DNA of 64,000 bases, from positions 268,929 to 332,928 of the forward strand of contig JAGQDJ010000083.1 in NCBI GenBank assembly GCA_022885665.1. The letters run 5' to 3'. The position numbers were made by a program, and so were the translations under genes. Under the pieces are notes generated by a model. It had not been told where the DNA came from, ran no database searches, and saw only the letters and a program-made list of their open reading frames with translations. Origin of the DNA: Triops longicaudatus (Eukaryota > Arthropoda > Branchiopoda > Notostraca > Triopsidae). Positions 1-13,823 of the stretch are shown one piece after another (within the stretch, counting starts at the first letter, position 1; each line of letters opens with the position of its first letter).

Positions 1-3000
1 CTGTAAGTAATACTTTCCATCACAATCTTTTGACGTTTCAAATCAAACTGGTTAAGGAGGTGGCGTGGGGGTGGAGGGGGAGAAGGGTGCGGAGTAAGGT
101 TCTCTTCATCATTCTCGTTCAGCCTCTGTCGAGTCTTTTTCTGCTTTAAGGAGAGGTCCTATTGTTGGATATTTGTGCCTTGAAAAGCTTGACAGCTTTG
201 CCTCTGAGCCCAAGGGACAAATTGCCATGAATCACGTCAGATTTCACACCTTGGAGCCAAAGTAGAGAGAACTACAACATCGGGTTGATGCAAGCAAGAG
301 TCATAAACTATAACATCTGGCGGGTCGTTTTGAATGGAGACTTTCAAGCCCAAGGTTTTAATCAAATCATACTGTTATTGACCTACAGTCGCGTTTTTGA
401 TTCATGCCTAGACAATAAAAGCTGATTAAATGAGAAAAACGTACTAACCACGAGTTTCCTCTCAGTTTTCGCCAAACTTTTGCATGCTCGTATCCTGCGG
501 CTTTGTTGCTTTGCTACACTATTTATTTAGCACGTCAGTTGTTCGCTGGTCTAGTTAACTTTACAGTTAAGAGATTCTCCCCAAAGCACGGCATAAACAG
601 AGCAAGTTATGACTGACGTCGGCTAACTGTCAGAAAACATGCAATTCTACCGTTCTAGGACGTAAACTAGTCCGAAAAGCGTGAAATCTGCTTAACTGTT
701 TTAACCTGCTAAATTATTTTTAGAGGTTGACTTCAGAAACAAAATATGTCTGAAAACTGGTGTCAGTAAAGTTATGCTAAACAAAGCGGAGGATGCACGA
801 TTGAGCTTTTCCTAAAAGTAGTTCTTGCAAATCTGCAGTGGTTCCAAAAGTTTATCGAGTTTGTACTAAAAAAAAATGTAAAATAAAAAAATAAAAAAAT
901 ATCGATAATATATCACTCACACGTAAGAAAAATAACTCTTAAATTGTTAACATCGATTGAACGGTTTTGACAAAATCAACGTCGAGAACTCAAAGATTGA
1001 AGCCCTTCGATTCTGCCGAAAATCGAGCAGAAAATTACTGAACAGATTTTGTGAAAATATCTACTTTAAAAAAGATGGGTGTAAACAATCGAAGATTTGC
1101 TATCGATAAAGAATATCAGCAATATTTGACGGTCTTCATGAAACAATTCTGACTTTCGCACCATTTCCACCGTTAATTTCCATAAGAATGGTTGGTAAGG
1201 CAATTTTTGAACAAATAATTTCTTGCAAATTTGTTCGGATAAGGTAGCAGCTAGTTAATACAAGCTTCTACTATATTTCAATTTTGTCTATTTCTGATTC
1301 CCAAATCTACGGTGTCGACAAATAACCCTCACGAATTTCGTCCGTTACGTGGAATGTAACATGGCCGTAGGTTACTGACTATAAGGTTATTGGGTACTCT
1401 ACGCCTCAAAGTAACATAGCCTACATCACGATTTTGCTTTTAATAAATATGCAATATATATATTTATTGTGCGTTTCATAGGCACGGTGCCTCACGCTTC
1501 AAAATGACTCGCGTGTAATAACGCGAAAAAATATGTACACATTTTTTTCAACGAAAACAAAAAGAGGAAAGATATGTGTGTCAAAAGGGTTCACGACTCC
1601 TGACAGGCTTTGTGCTTTGCGGTTAATCACTTAGGTGCTTCCTATTTTGACTTTCCCCCTCATGCTCTTTCTTTAGAGTATTGTTTGAAAAATTTGTTCG
1701 CAGTCCAAAAAACGGCCCGTTTGGCTGAGTCGTTAAGCACAAGTCGGAGACGTGGACATGTGTGCTCACATATTGTTGCTAACATCCTCTTACATAAAAA
1801 AAGCTAACGACTTTTCCCCTTTTTCATGTCCTTCTTCTCCCCTCACACAACTTCCTCATCCTTACACCAACGCTACGCATGTCATCGAAACAGGAGGAGC
1901 TTTCCAGTTGCATAAGCAAACCAGCTCTGAGCGTCTCTCTTTCTTATTCACCACTTCATAACAATCGAGTTTATTACGGTAAATAGGATTGTGGTAGTCT
2001 CGGCACGCGGTGGTGAGCGCACTCACTCTTTGCGTCCCCCCACACTACTTCTCTTCCTTGGGCTCCAAATTGGCTCCCATATTAGCCCTAAGCATCGGAG
2101 GTTGTGAGTGGGACGTACTCGGACTGTTTACAAGTAAAGTATCGTAATGTAATAAAAGTGAGAAGCAAACAACGCCACATTTCCCCACGGATCACTCTAA
2201 ATAGCTGGGAACCTTCTGTCTACAAGTTTACGCTAAAAACATCAAAAGCACACATTACGATCGATACAATAATCAGATTAGCTTTCTCTCCCGAACCGTC
2301 TCCCGCCCCTTTCAGTACCTTTTCTTTTTCCACCCCGAAGTTTTCCTCAAGGCTAGTAAACTGTCCCTAAAATAGACACTCGGCACCCTTTTTATAGTTC
2401 CAAGCCATTGTCGCACAGCAACTTCCTTCGCGTCCCAATGTTTATTTCCCCATTCTTTTCACTCCTGGTGAGTCTCTAGATGGAGTCCTGCAATCATATA
2501 TGTTAATTTACTGGTGCAAGTAAACCGTTTTCTTTTTCTTCTTTTACAACCGTACTGTCAGGGAAAAGACGGGCGAAAAGCCTAGCTCCCCACGAGAAAA
2601 TCCAGCGAACGATGATTAGAACTCACCGCGAAAGCCACACTTCTATAAAACCTCCATTCCCCTTTTGTTATCGTCCATCTCCGCGCGTTCTATCCAAATG
2701 AGGCGCCAAATGGGATGGCAAAATATGTATCTTGTCATAAAAACGGCGAGAATCAGAGGAGGCGTGGCTCTTCAAGTGTGCTATCACGTAACATCTATCA
2801 AAAGTGAGAGGAAACAAAAAGGGACCTATCATGACCATTTTCACAGCGGAGGCGCCCTTTTGATAAAGCTCCATGTTTTCTAGCCCTTATTTAGTCAAAA
2901 GACATAAATAACGACTGACTGCATTACAATAAATGAGGAACCTTTTCTTATGCAAAAATTGGAACCCGGTAACATACATAAGGAGAGTGTAAAACACCCC

Positions 3001-3988
3001 CTTCATTCCTAATAAATCGGTCGAAGAAGAAGTCCCAGATTCACCAGTGTAAGGTGCAAAGGGAGGACCGTTTTCAACTCTTTTTCTCGTTTCAAACATA
3101 AAGCTCGGTTATAGAGGGTGTGAACTAGCTGCTCGGCGCCATACCCGCGGACTCTGTTTTGCATAATAGGGCTTTCAGCATAGGTAATGACTTTCCAATA
3201 AACTGTCTTTAATAAAAAACACGGCGCAGAGGAATCGTTGAGGGAAACCACGAACCCTTGGATCCAATAAGCTGTGCAAACCAAGTAGTAACATCAAAAG
3301 CCACGTCATGACAGCCACAAAAACTTTTCGAGGAACATCGATTAACTTTTTCATTAACACTTGCATCTCGCTTATAAACGTGCAGGGATCACATTTGCAT
3401 CCCAAAATTTCAATATGCAACGTTTTAAAACCCTTTTAACGACTTGCAGCGGTTTTTGGAACTTTTTATTCAGCCGACTGTGTAAAGTAACAAACTTTTA
3501 AAGCCTATGTTTTGAAATAAAGACTTTGAGAGGGGAAACCTGGGCAATTTTCAAGGATCATTCTATCTGGGTGATCCGGAAGCCGGAACGTCAGGCAGAG
3601 CTCATTCCACAAGAAATCGTGGGATCAATCAAAGGTGTTGGAATTACAGGTTTTGGCTATGAACTTCAAACTTGAGACTTAATGGCATCAAACTTCAGCT
3701 TGCAGTCACGAAACGAAAATAGTTCTCTGGATTGAGCTTGGTAAACTTGATTACTCGGAACCTGATTACTGAACTGAGAAATCTTACTCTCTCGGACTGT
3801 AATGACGAGCTGGATGGTAAGAGTAGATTTACGTAGCTATCGTGTGCACTTCAAGAAACGTGTCCTCTTAGAACAGCTATGCTCAGCATTCTTTGGATTG
3901 ATTGCCTATGATGCTCACTTTACTCGTTCCCTGTTAGGACTCTTACCAGCAAAATATAGTAAAGGAAGTACTGATGACCTAAGCACTA

Positions 3989-4130
3989 AAAAAAAAGATT
4001 TCTTTTTTTTCAAAAAATAATATAAAATTTTAAAAATAAAACAAAAATAATATAAAATTAAAAAAAAATAATAAAAAAATAATATAACATTTAAAAAAAT
4101 AAAACAAAAATAATAAAAAATACAATATCA
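3989..4130. repeat. AT-only degenerate tandem repeat
   Basis: About 140 bases made almost only of A and T. Units resembling AAAATAAAACAAAAATAAT recur with variation, each followed by TATAAAATT- or TATAACATTT-like spacers. It looks like a decayed minisatellite or low-complexity tract and no coding is possible here. Confidence 0.7.
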
Positions 4131-6283
4131 TAAGGAGAAAATTTAGTGGAGCGGATCCACTTTATAGGATTGACTAGCGCAAAGTCCATAAACTGCAAAT
4201 TGGACCACCGTTCAATGCAAAGAAACTTATTATATACTTGTCTATTTCACAGCAACGCCTTAACCTTTGCGTCGCGTATTTTTGATGTGGTCATGTACGT
4301 ACTTAACCAGTCACATAATTCAACTAAATATTTACATATTGTGAGGATCAATACACAGGGCCCTGATCGTAAGTTTGACAGACCCATTTCAAACACAGTT
4401 TCAACCAACAGTAATCGATGGAAAAAAGAAGAGTCAAAAGGTTAATTAGTCGAAATTCTTGCCAAGCTCGAAGCCAAAAAGAGAGATTCCCTCATTTCCC
4501 CTGCAGATGAAATGGAATGCAGAAAACTTCTCTCCAACAGATTACGCTACAATGTTTAGAGTAGAGGGTCTCCTAGACAAGGGTCCTGGTATCAAGCACC
4601 ATCATGAATGCATTAAAACGACGTCGAGTCCACCAGGTGTCTAGCATCCATTTTTATTATGAAGTCGACGAAAAGGCCAAAAAAAAGGTAGGGAGGAAAA
4701 TTTACTCTACCTGTCCGTCCTTTCCTTTGGTCTGTTGTAAGCTTCCTCTTCACTTATCAACACCGACTGTGGGACATAAAAGAAGGCGAGATCAAAGCAA
4801 GGATATCATCTCCTCCCTGACTTTGAAATCGCGTACAAGACATTTCTCAAGTTCCCGTATGGCGTAGAAAAAATATCCTCCTCTCTTGGTTGCACGATCT
4901 TGATTCTCAAGAATCTATTCTACAGGTAATATTTTTCTCCGGTAAGGAACGGTAATCCCACCTACGGCAGCAGCAGTAGTTTTTATGCGCCGTCATCGTC
5001 TACTGATATTCCCAAATTTCCCAAGCTTCTGGCTTCATTTGCATGAAGCTAGCGTCTCCAGTTTCTCCTACAAACAATACCGTTTCCAAACATCGCCAAC
5101 GAACACTAACAGAAGAAATATATAGCATTGCGTAGCTCTTTAACTGTAACAAAGCCTCGTGTAGCGATATTTTATGAAATATACGGAGCAAACAAGAAAA
5201 TTTCTCGTTGTGAATTTCCTTTTTTCCGAACTGAAATGGCAATAGTCGAGGTAAAGAAGAAGCAATACCAGCTTACACCAACGTAAAAGCTGAGTTGTCG
5301 ACGCTTTGCGTATTCTACACCGCATCAAAAACAGAAATTCGAGTCGGTAGTCGAAAAGAATTTAGGGAACTAGGATAAATGGCACCATTAACGTCAGGCA
5401 AGCTTAAGGGGTTGCTGCTGAGGCTGCAGCTGTTTTCTTACCCAAGAGCCCCCCTTTTCCGTCCCCTAAAATGATAACTCTGGCAACAAAAAGTTCAACC
5501 GGAATATTTTTGGGGACGTTCTTCTCATGTCCGAATCCTACTTCAGTATAACGGGAGTAGAAGCGAAAATTCCCATAACCAGTGAAAAGCGACAGGAGTA
5601 GCCGATTCCATTTTATCACCTTTTCTTCTTTACTTTAGAAAGAGTTGGGGAAGTGGGATCGAATATCGACAGCCGAATGCGTCATTTTCTTAAAGTTTTT
5701 TAAGCATATCCATAAAGGGTAAAAAAGCTTTTTTTCTTCTCTTAAAGTGTATACCTACTATATATTACAAGCCCTCTTATCGAGTCTCGTTTTAACCGGC
5801 TACCGTTTTAAGAATTTCTTAGGAAAGATTTTCTCCGTAATTCAGATTTTTTTTAATATTTGCAGAAAGTTAATACACGCAATAAATTAAGTTCACTCTA
5901 TGCCAATTCCCCTTGATGGGAACAATATACAGGAAAATATAATAAAAATGTTCGAAAAAATACTATTTTCTGAAATTCTTTGTGACAGTATAACTATAGA
6001 TTATAACACTCGAATGACACCATTAACACTATTTTCATTAACATAAACAATAATTGTTCACAACTCGACAAATTTGTAAAACTTTACACTATAATAATAT
6101 AATAATTCATAAAATTTAATAACTCAAAAATTTTCAGGATCATTTTCAAATATCAGTATCCTAGCAGGGTTGATTCGATTTTCTTGCTAACAAAAATTTT
6201 AGATTGAAATTGCTATTCAATCCTAAAAAAAGTCAGAAATACAAATAAAAAAGTAATAAATAAATAAAAAATAATACATTAAG

Positions 6284-6373
6284 AAATACAGAAATAAAAT
6301 AAATATATTTAAAATACACTAAAACATATGTTTGAAATATATTTGAAAATAAATATATTTTATTTCTGTATTT
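6284..6373. repeat. Imperfect inverted repeat, AT-rich hairpin
   Basis: The left arm at 6284-6310 (AAATACAGAAATAAAATAAA...) is matched by its reverse complement at about 6351-6373 (AAATATATTTTATTTCTG...), apart from a 4-base indel, around a loop of about 40 bases. It could be the remnant of a small non-autonomous element or a chance AT palindrome. No target-site duplication was identified. Confidence 0.5.
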
Positions 6374-9300
6374 ATTATTAACTGGCTTTTCATTTCTACA
6401 GCCTTCAATCAGGCGTCACAACTACTGCATAAGAAGGCTTCAACTATAGGCCACTTATGTTTTGAACATTCATTCGATAAGATTCATTGACTGGTAGGGC
6501 GCGTTAGCAGCCTGCTATTGCCATTGTGGGCATACCAGTCCACCGGGTACCCATAAGGTAAAATACCACATACTCGTACTTGGGAAGCCGGCTCGAGGCA
6601 GAGATGAAGGTAGTAAATCAAATTCAATTAAGATTGATCTTTTCTTAAGGGGAAGTTTCTCTCCCGGACGGAAACCATTGTTATCTTAAATAGACAATAA
6701 AGTGCTTTTGCCACATTGTCAGCGCTCTTCTAATGATTCAAGGGAAAATTTTGAATAGGGCAGACAGCATCAGGTTCCGAGGTGGGGTTAAACTTCAGAG
6801 GGGAAATGACATTTGGGTTGTGGGGGTGAGCTCAAGTTGATGTATAAGAAAACCTTCGCTCTTTACAGAGTCAAGCACAGTTACTATGCAAATGGGTAAG
6901 TCAGGGCTACAGCCAAAGAAAAACGAGGGCTGCAGCTTCCCTTAATGACTCAATTAAATGTGGAAGGCATGCTACAGAAGAATACAGAGGCAAGGGTACT
7001 AAAAAGAAGTTATCAAAACCGCTTGGGACTCGGATCAGCAGCGCAACAAGCACGAAAGGGGAGGGAAAATTTTCGGTTAGATTAGAGGAGCGATTACCGA
7101 GGCCAAAAGGAAAATAGCCGCAGACGTAGTGCAACCCTAGGCCTCTTTTTTTCTATATCAAAAGCAAATTACAAGTTACACGAAAGCAACAGGCAAAAGT
7201 AAAGCCAGCTCTAAGGAAAAGTTGGAGCAGTAATGAAAGAACAAGAAATTGAGGAGCAAGGATACAGAAAGTTTGTTTAGGAGACTTAACTTCGGACTTT
7301 CCCCGAAGACGGTAATTGGGTTATATGGTATACTAGTGATGTCAGCTGAAAAGAAAATTCTATTAGCAGTATGCTTAGCTTAAAGATAACTTGGATTGTT
7401 GGAGACACGAAAGCCTGGGGCTTTCTGCTATAACGCTCTACTAACACTGTACATCTTGTTTTACGTTACCAAACTGAATTGTACGGTTTGTTGTCCAACA
7501 ACTTGGCTGGGTTTAGATCTCGCCTGGCTTAGAGCAAAGGGACGCAGAGAGCAGAAGGGCTCAACACATCAATAAACGCGCTTTCTGAACAGCAAAATGT
7601 CATCAGACACAACGTGGCGTTTCCCATAACTGTTAAACTGCTATTTCTCTCAAGTGAAATAGTAATGAGCTTGCATAACACAAAGACGAGCGCAGGAGAT
7701 AATTAAGAAAACTCATTTCACAGCAACAATCACATTTTCTTTATTGTAACGTAACGCTGGTAGATGCGCTTCGTTTCCTTGCTGTGTCATTTGGTATTTT
7801 AATTTCCGAGAAAATGATTGTAATCAGCTGCTATTGCGAACTATGTCGCAAACTGCGTCTTAGCAGATAGGGAAATTCCGGTAAGTTGGAATTTCCTGCA
7901 TGGCACTCTTGAGCACTTTCCGAGTCGGTTCGTATTTCGGACGCTAGGGTTGAGTAAGTGGAAACAATTGACCCAACTTTGCTTGACACACGCCTTACAC
8001 AGCTTAATGAATTTAACGCGTAAGCATTAATCAAGATAGTATGGCCATTTAGGGCGAACAAACGGCTGCAAGTAAAAAGTCCTTCTGTTTTCCCAATTAA
8101 TTCACAAGCTCAAGAATTGCCCCTTGAAAGATGATAAATGGCATACGTCAAAACTATTCAAGAAGATATGACGCCGTGTGGCCAGGAAAAGCTGGCAATA
8201 ATTGCTTAGGGTAAAAAGAATAACACTATCAGACAAGGACCCTTCGTTCAAAAGCTGGAAGCTCTCATTTCACGGTACGTAGGCTCCCCAAATTAAAAAT
8301 AGATTCAAAATGATGACAAGAAATATGCAGGAAAATGTTCCAGGACGTAAACTTAAGGGTATCTCGAATGCATTTTTACACCTGGGGAAACCACTTTAAG
8401 CTAGAGAATCCTTTGAAAATTGGTTCGAAAATTAATAGCATGCCTCGCGTTAAACTTAACTCGACAGTAATTCTCCCGGGACGCGGATACTGTTACTGCC
8501 AACAGAACACGGTTGCGCCTTTTTTTTTTTTTGCCCGAGTATAAGGGATGTAACTTAGTGTCAAGTATGGGCAAAGTCGAGGCAGGCCGACCAAAGGTGT
8601 AATATGTCATAGCATATGGCACTCCAGGGAGGCCTTGCAAACGGCTCACATATCAAGCCTAATGTGGGCTCCGACACATATGCAGAAGTATATACAACCA
8701 ACATACATAACAGCAATACAAGCCCCTTTTCCCTCTGTGTCAGCGTCCCTGCGTTATGCTGGAAATTCCAACTGTTCCCGTCACAACAAAAGAAAGTGTT
8801 GAAAAGATAAAAAGAGGCCCTTATTTTATTAAAAAAGCAAAAACCCGAAAACATGACGGTGGCTGAGTCATGATCATTTTCTGTCTGTTGACAAGAATGT
8901 CTTCATTTACGGAGATACCCATCATCATAATTATTATTTCCGACTCGACCACCACCTCACAACATTCGATTCAGCAAGATTCTTCCCCCCTTTGCAATAA
9001 AAATGACAATAAAGGCAGAACAAGCTGAATAGGGTTATGCTACCTTTCTGGCTATGCTATTACGCAAAGAGCAAGGGTGCAGTGAACCGAAGGTGATAAT
9101 GGTGATGTGACGGATGCATAATCAAGAAACGAGGTCCTCCCCTACTCATTTCCCCATTGTTGAACGAAAAGTACTTCCACACGGAGGAAGTTGAGTTTTA
9201 TAAAAAATCACAGTGAATTACCGGACGTCAATAACGAATTCCCGGCATTAAGACCTATCGCTACCTGCCAGGCTAGATTCGCTAGGAAAGACAGGAAAAT

Positions 9301-11142
9301 CATAAGTTTAAGTAAAACACGCGCAGTGAGGAAAGATTCAAGCCATGCAAACAACACTTACCACACCTTCTGAATTTGGCTTTTCAGGCTGGTGATCGTC
9401 TTCACAGCATGGTTGTGGGCGGAAAACGTGTTCGCCAACTTTTCCATGTCTGATGCAAATTATCTCCTAGGCTTCGCCGTATGTGTCGGGAGTCGAGAAC
9501 CCCGGATCGAGCATGCGGTCCATAAGTGGAAGTGTTTGCTATGCTAAGTTGCGTGCTTAACACCCATTTCACGCACAAGGGCACATGCCAGTGACATTCA
9601 TCTTTCACATCTTGACCACTGTAACAAGCCTAAAAGTCATTAAACACTTTTTTAAATTCACTTACAAACAGGCCCGACAAAACACTGGCTAAGCGTTCCA
9701 CCTTCCAAGTGTTTACCACCAAAATTACGGGCAAGTCGAGCGTGCGAGACAGAATTCGGACACGGGGCGTTGGTTTGATAGCGTTTATTTACCAAAATTG
9801 GAAGACTGTCCAAGTGTTTTGATCGAAGGCCACGAGAAGATTTGACCGTTAGAAAGACAAGTTTCTTAGGAGATCAACACTATTAAGCCGCGAGGAAAAA
9901 ATCGTCCTGTATGGCTTGAAATTGCCGGGTATCCAGCGTTGGTCAACCGAAGTAACAATAATATAGTGGTTTAGAATAAACGCTGCAGGCTTGTGTTATA
10001 AAATTATACTGTTAATGCCACAAAACGAATAACACACACACATGTTTTCAGTGTCACATAACTTATGTAAGCAGAGGTAAGTGCAAACATAAAAAGATCG
10101 CTAACGAAAAGGCCTCTACCGGCGATTTGAGTACTAAATATATTTCGTTAATTTAACTGGCGCGTAAAACGAAACAAAAGGGACTAAATGATGTTATATA
10201 TAAGAGTGCGTAGCCTAAAAGGAGGAAGTCAAGACTGAATTAGCATAGAAATTGAATTCATAGGGTAAGCAGGCTGCATTGCTTTTGAATGTTGCTTCTC
10301 CACACAAAACGCAGCGCGAGTTTAAATTCGGAATGTGTGTCTGTGTGTGCGTGGGGCATTCTTACCCCGTCTGCCTTAACGAAAAGCCCACATGATACCT
10401 CGAGATAGTTTTGGGTTTGTCTTCTAAGTCTTGTCGGGCTTGGAAACTGCCACTCCACCCAATATGCAAATAAGGAAGATGGCTTGCTATAGGAAAGCCT
10501 TCAATCTATCCCATCCTTGGGCGGTGGTCGTGCTGGTTATGCATTTCGGGTTTTAGTGGTGCTGAAGGTAATAAAAGGTGATCAGTAAAGTATGACAAAT
10601 GAGAGTCCCACGTTTTCTGTGGAACTTCCTTACCATTTTTCCTGCTTGCTGAAAGGCAATTTGTTTCTTTCCTCAAAATATAGGAGGACAGCGCCGGATT
10701 TGACAGAACATCCCCCCAACTTGGCTGCTTTAAAATGCACAGTCGCGCACCTCCGCATGGGGAGATTGAATACTAAGCTGTATATAGTGCCAATATCAAA
10801 GCTTCAGAAGCTACACGCCCTCGCTTTTGACGAGCCAAGCTTTTGTCCCTATTCTAATTCAAAGTCCGTTGTTTCTTTTTACTTCGTACGAAGAAGCCAT
10901 CTCGCATGCCCAGCATGTCATCAATATGTGACTAAATGAGGCGACCACATCATAAAAGAGCCTCCCATTTTTTCAAATACGCGCACCAGACCTAGCTTTT
11001 TTCATATGCATGTATTTCTACTACTGACTACACATGGGTTAGCCATCTAAAGGTGCAGAATAAACCGTAAATCATACTGTCCCCACATCAAGCCAAGAAC
11101 GAGAAACGTTGTTCTAAAGAAGGAAACAAAAAAGGAAGCAAC

Positions 11143-13792
11143 CTAGGGAAGACCACGTACAAGGTCTTCGAGGAAAGCATCCGGTGTTGGAACATCTTCT
11201 AGCAAACCTGAAAGATTGGACTCAAATTAGTCATTGTTAAAAAACGTGCTGGGTAATAACCCGTGCGCCAAAACGCAACTTCAAACATACCGACGACATC
11301 GCAGAACTCGGCGAAAGAAGTAGCGGTAAGGAAATCGGATTGATAAGCGTCTAGCAATTTGTCTGTGCCACGTTGTATGGCTTCGTCGTTGTGACGGATG
11401 TAATCTGCTAAAGCTATAGGCCAGTCGGCGTCGTTCTGAACTACGACACCCTACAAATGGACCAGACCAGTAAATCAAACCCGTCGCAAATCAAAGGCCC
11501 CAATCTTGGGCGCGGTGTTGGTTTCCTTACCTTGAATAGCACTTCGTAGAGCCCATTTATCATAGCAAAGAAAACTAGCGCCGGCTTATACACCGCGTAG
11601 TCGGCCACCACGACTTTACTCTTCTGGCCACGCTGGTGAGCTACAGCGAGCAAACGGGCCAAGTGCGAAGTCCGGGTCGCTTTCCATTTGACTGAAGACT
11701 GGACCAACACGGCCATCGTAGCCCAGTAAAAAGCATTATCAACTTCCCAGGCAGCGTCGCCATTCCAGTCACTGCGCGGTACATTCAAATAAGAAGTCAA
11801 AGCCTTCTCCTCACGAGCCCAGGCTCGAGTCGTGTTGAAAACATAAAGTGCCACATGGAACTGATACGGTAAAAAGTGCAAATTGGATTCCGGGCCACCG
11901 CCTCCAGACTCGTCGCTGAAGGAACGCTCCAAAGCAAACCTCAAAAGAAGCAACTTCGTGTCCTGGATAGTAGAAACATAGCCAATATCCCTGCAAATGA
12001 AGTCAGGAATAAATTTAACAAAGATAAAAACAAACAACATAGGAACACTTACAAAAGTTTCTGACAAACCAAAATGCAAATACAAAACCGAGACGAAATC
12101 TTAAAGAAATACTCTAAAAGCAATAACTAAAATTATAACTAATAATAATAATAAAGTAACTAATAATAAACTAATAATAATAATAAAATAACTAACAATA
12201 AAAACTAAATAAATTTATAAGAAAAATACAAAAATACAAAAGTACAACACAATACAAAGTACTGAATCAGATGCAAAATATGCGACAGTACGCATGTACA
12301 AGACACAGGCGTTCAACTACAGAACGTTCGTTTACGACGTTGAAAATTACCTATGACCGGTGCATTCCTGCAAGTAAGTGTTGTGGCGTGCCAGGCAAGA
12401 TGCAAAAGCAGGTTCGGGTACATGGGGGCCCCACAGCGGTAGCAATCCATTGCATCGCGTGTTAGCATTCTGCAAAGCAGCGCTATCCCATTCGTCTCTG
12501 GCACGAGCTAAGCGAACTGCGGCCAAATGACATTCCACATGTACCACGTTGAAATGTGAGACGCTATAATAGCCGGGGGTTTTGCGGGTACGTAGGGTGG
12601 GTGGACCTCCGCTAGACTGGCCGGGCGTATTCCAGAGGGTATACTCCAAATCTTCTATTTGACAACGCTTCGAGTAAGTGTAAATGGCAAGAACGCGAGT
12701 AGGTTGGAAACGATAGCCTTCACGACAAATAACGCAAGCTAAGCCTGTCTCTTCGCCAAGGCCTAAATCGACCAATTGCTGTAGCATAGGATTTTCAGCT
12801 TTGACCTTGACAAGAGCACAATTCGAATTAGCGGTGCAATGCATTTTTTACATGTAATACATGTTTTTATATGGGATGAGTTATTACTTGACCCATGGCA
12901 TTCGCTCGCATGCCAAGTTGGCCTAGCTGCTTCTCACGCATGGCCATGGCCAGACGTTTCTTTTCCGCTCGGGTTTCGTGACGGACTTTCTCCACTTGCG
13001 ATGCGCACTCTGGAAGGCCCTTGATGGCTTCCAGCAGGTTCTCAGCCAAAGTTCCCACATGCTCGTCGGATGACACTTGCTCCAAACGATGGATTAATGG
13101 AATACTTTGTTCCGCTACCGCTAACTGAAAATGCAGAATCACGCAAGTCGCTTAGTCACAAGCTTTACATAAAATACTGACTCAACTTTTCCTTGTCATA
13201 CCTGACTGGTAGGATGCTCTTGCGCTAAACCGGTCAGCAAACGCAAAATTATGGTCAAAGAAGGTCTCGCGATAAATTTCGTCCAGTCTTCCGTTTCTCG
13301 TGCAACAGTGGATTTTACGGGTGGAGCGTGTTTCTAAGAATCAATAATTATTTAAGATATAACGGTGTTGCAATCCATATTTACCTGTAAATATTCCAAT
13401 GCTTGCTTCACAACGCCACAAGCTATGATTCGATCCTTTAGCGTGTTTCCTACAGCATTCCGCTCAATACCGGCCGTCAAGGCGCAAAACGACTCCAGCT
13501 AAGAGAAATCCAGATTAGCTTTGAGAAAACCGTTCCTTTTGTCTTATTAACACAAGATTTACTTTAAAATTAAGCAATATGGATTCACTTTGCATAATGC
13601 AGTAAAAAATTACATTGATTGGCAAGGAAACAAAAACGCCTCGGAGCAATCTGAAATATTTTAACTGAAAAGAATCCGCCTGGTTGAATCCTGCTGTTTA
13701 ACGGAATTAACATCGGCGAATATAGATCGTATATAGAAATACCTGCAACTGAACGACACTTTACGTGTAGGACAGATACGGTGCCATGGGAA

Positions 13793-13823
<31 letters not shown>

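Larger units (their letters stand above)
1..11142. other. Intergenic region without a supported gene
   Basis: I see no gene in these 11 kb on either strand. Open frames reach at most about 115 codons (10592-10939, +), with no recognisable domain and no splice partners with matching phase. The base composition is AT-rich with many short A/T runs, and repeats are listed separately. The right edge is the 3' flank of the UBR4 gene, which ends at 11143. I found no canonical AATAAA on the minus strand within about 1 kb below that stop, so its polyadenylation site is unplaced. A gene made of very short exons, or a non-coding RNA, could have been missed. Confidence 0.55.

Noticed and set aside
10592..10939. 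115-codon plus-strand ORF near the UBR4 3' end
   Set aside because: No domain, no splice partner, no conservation evidence. The length is within chance for an AT-rich window of this size.
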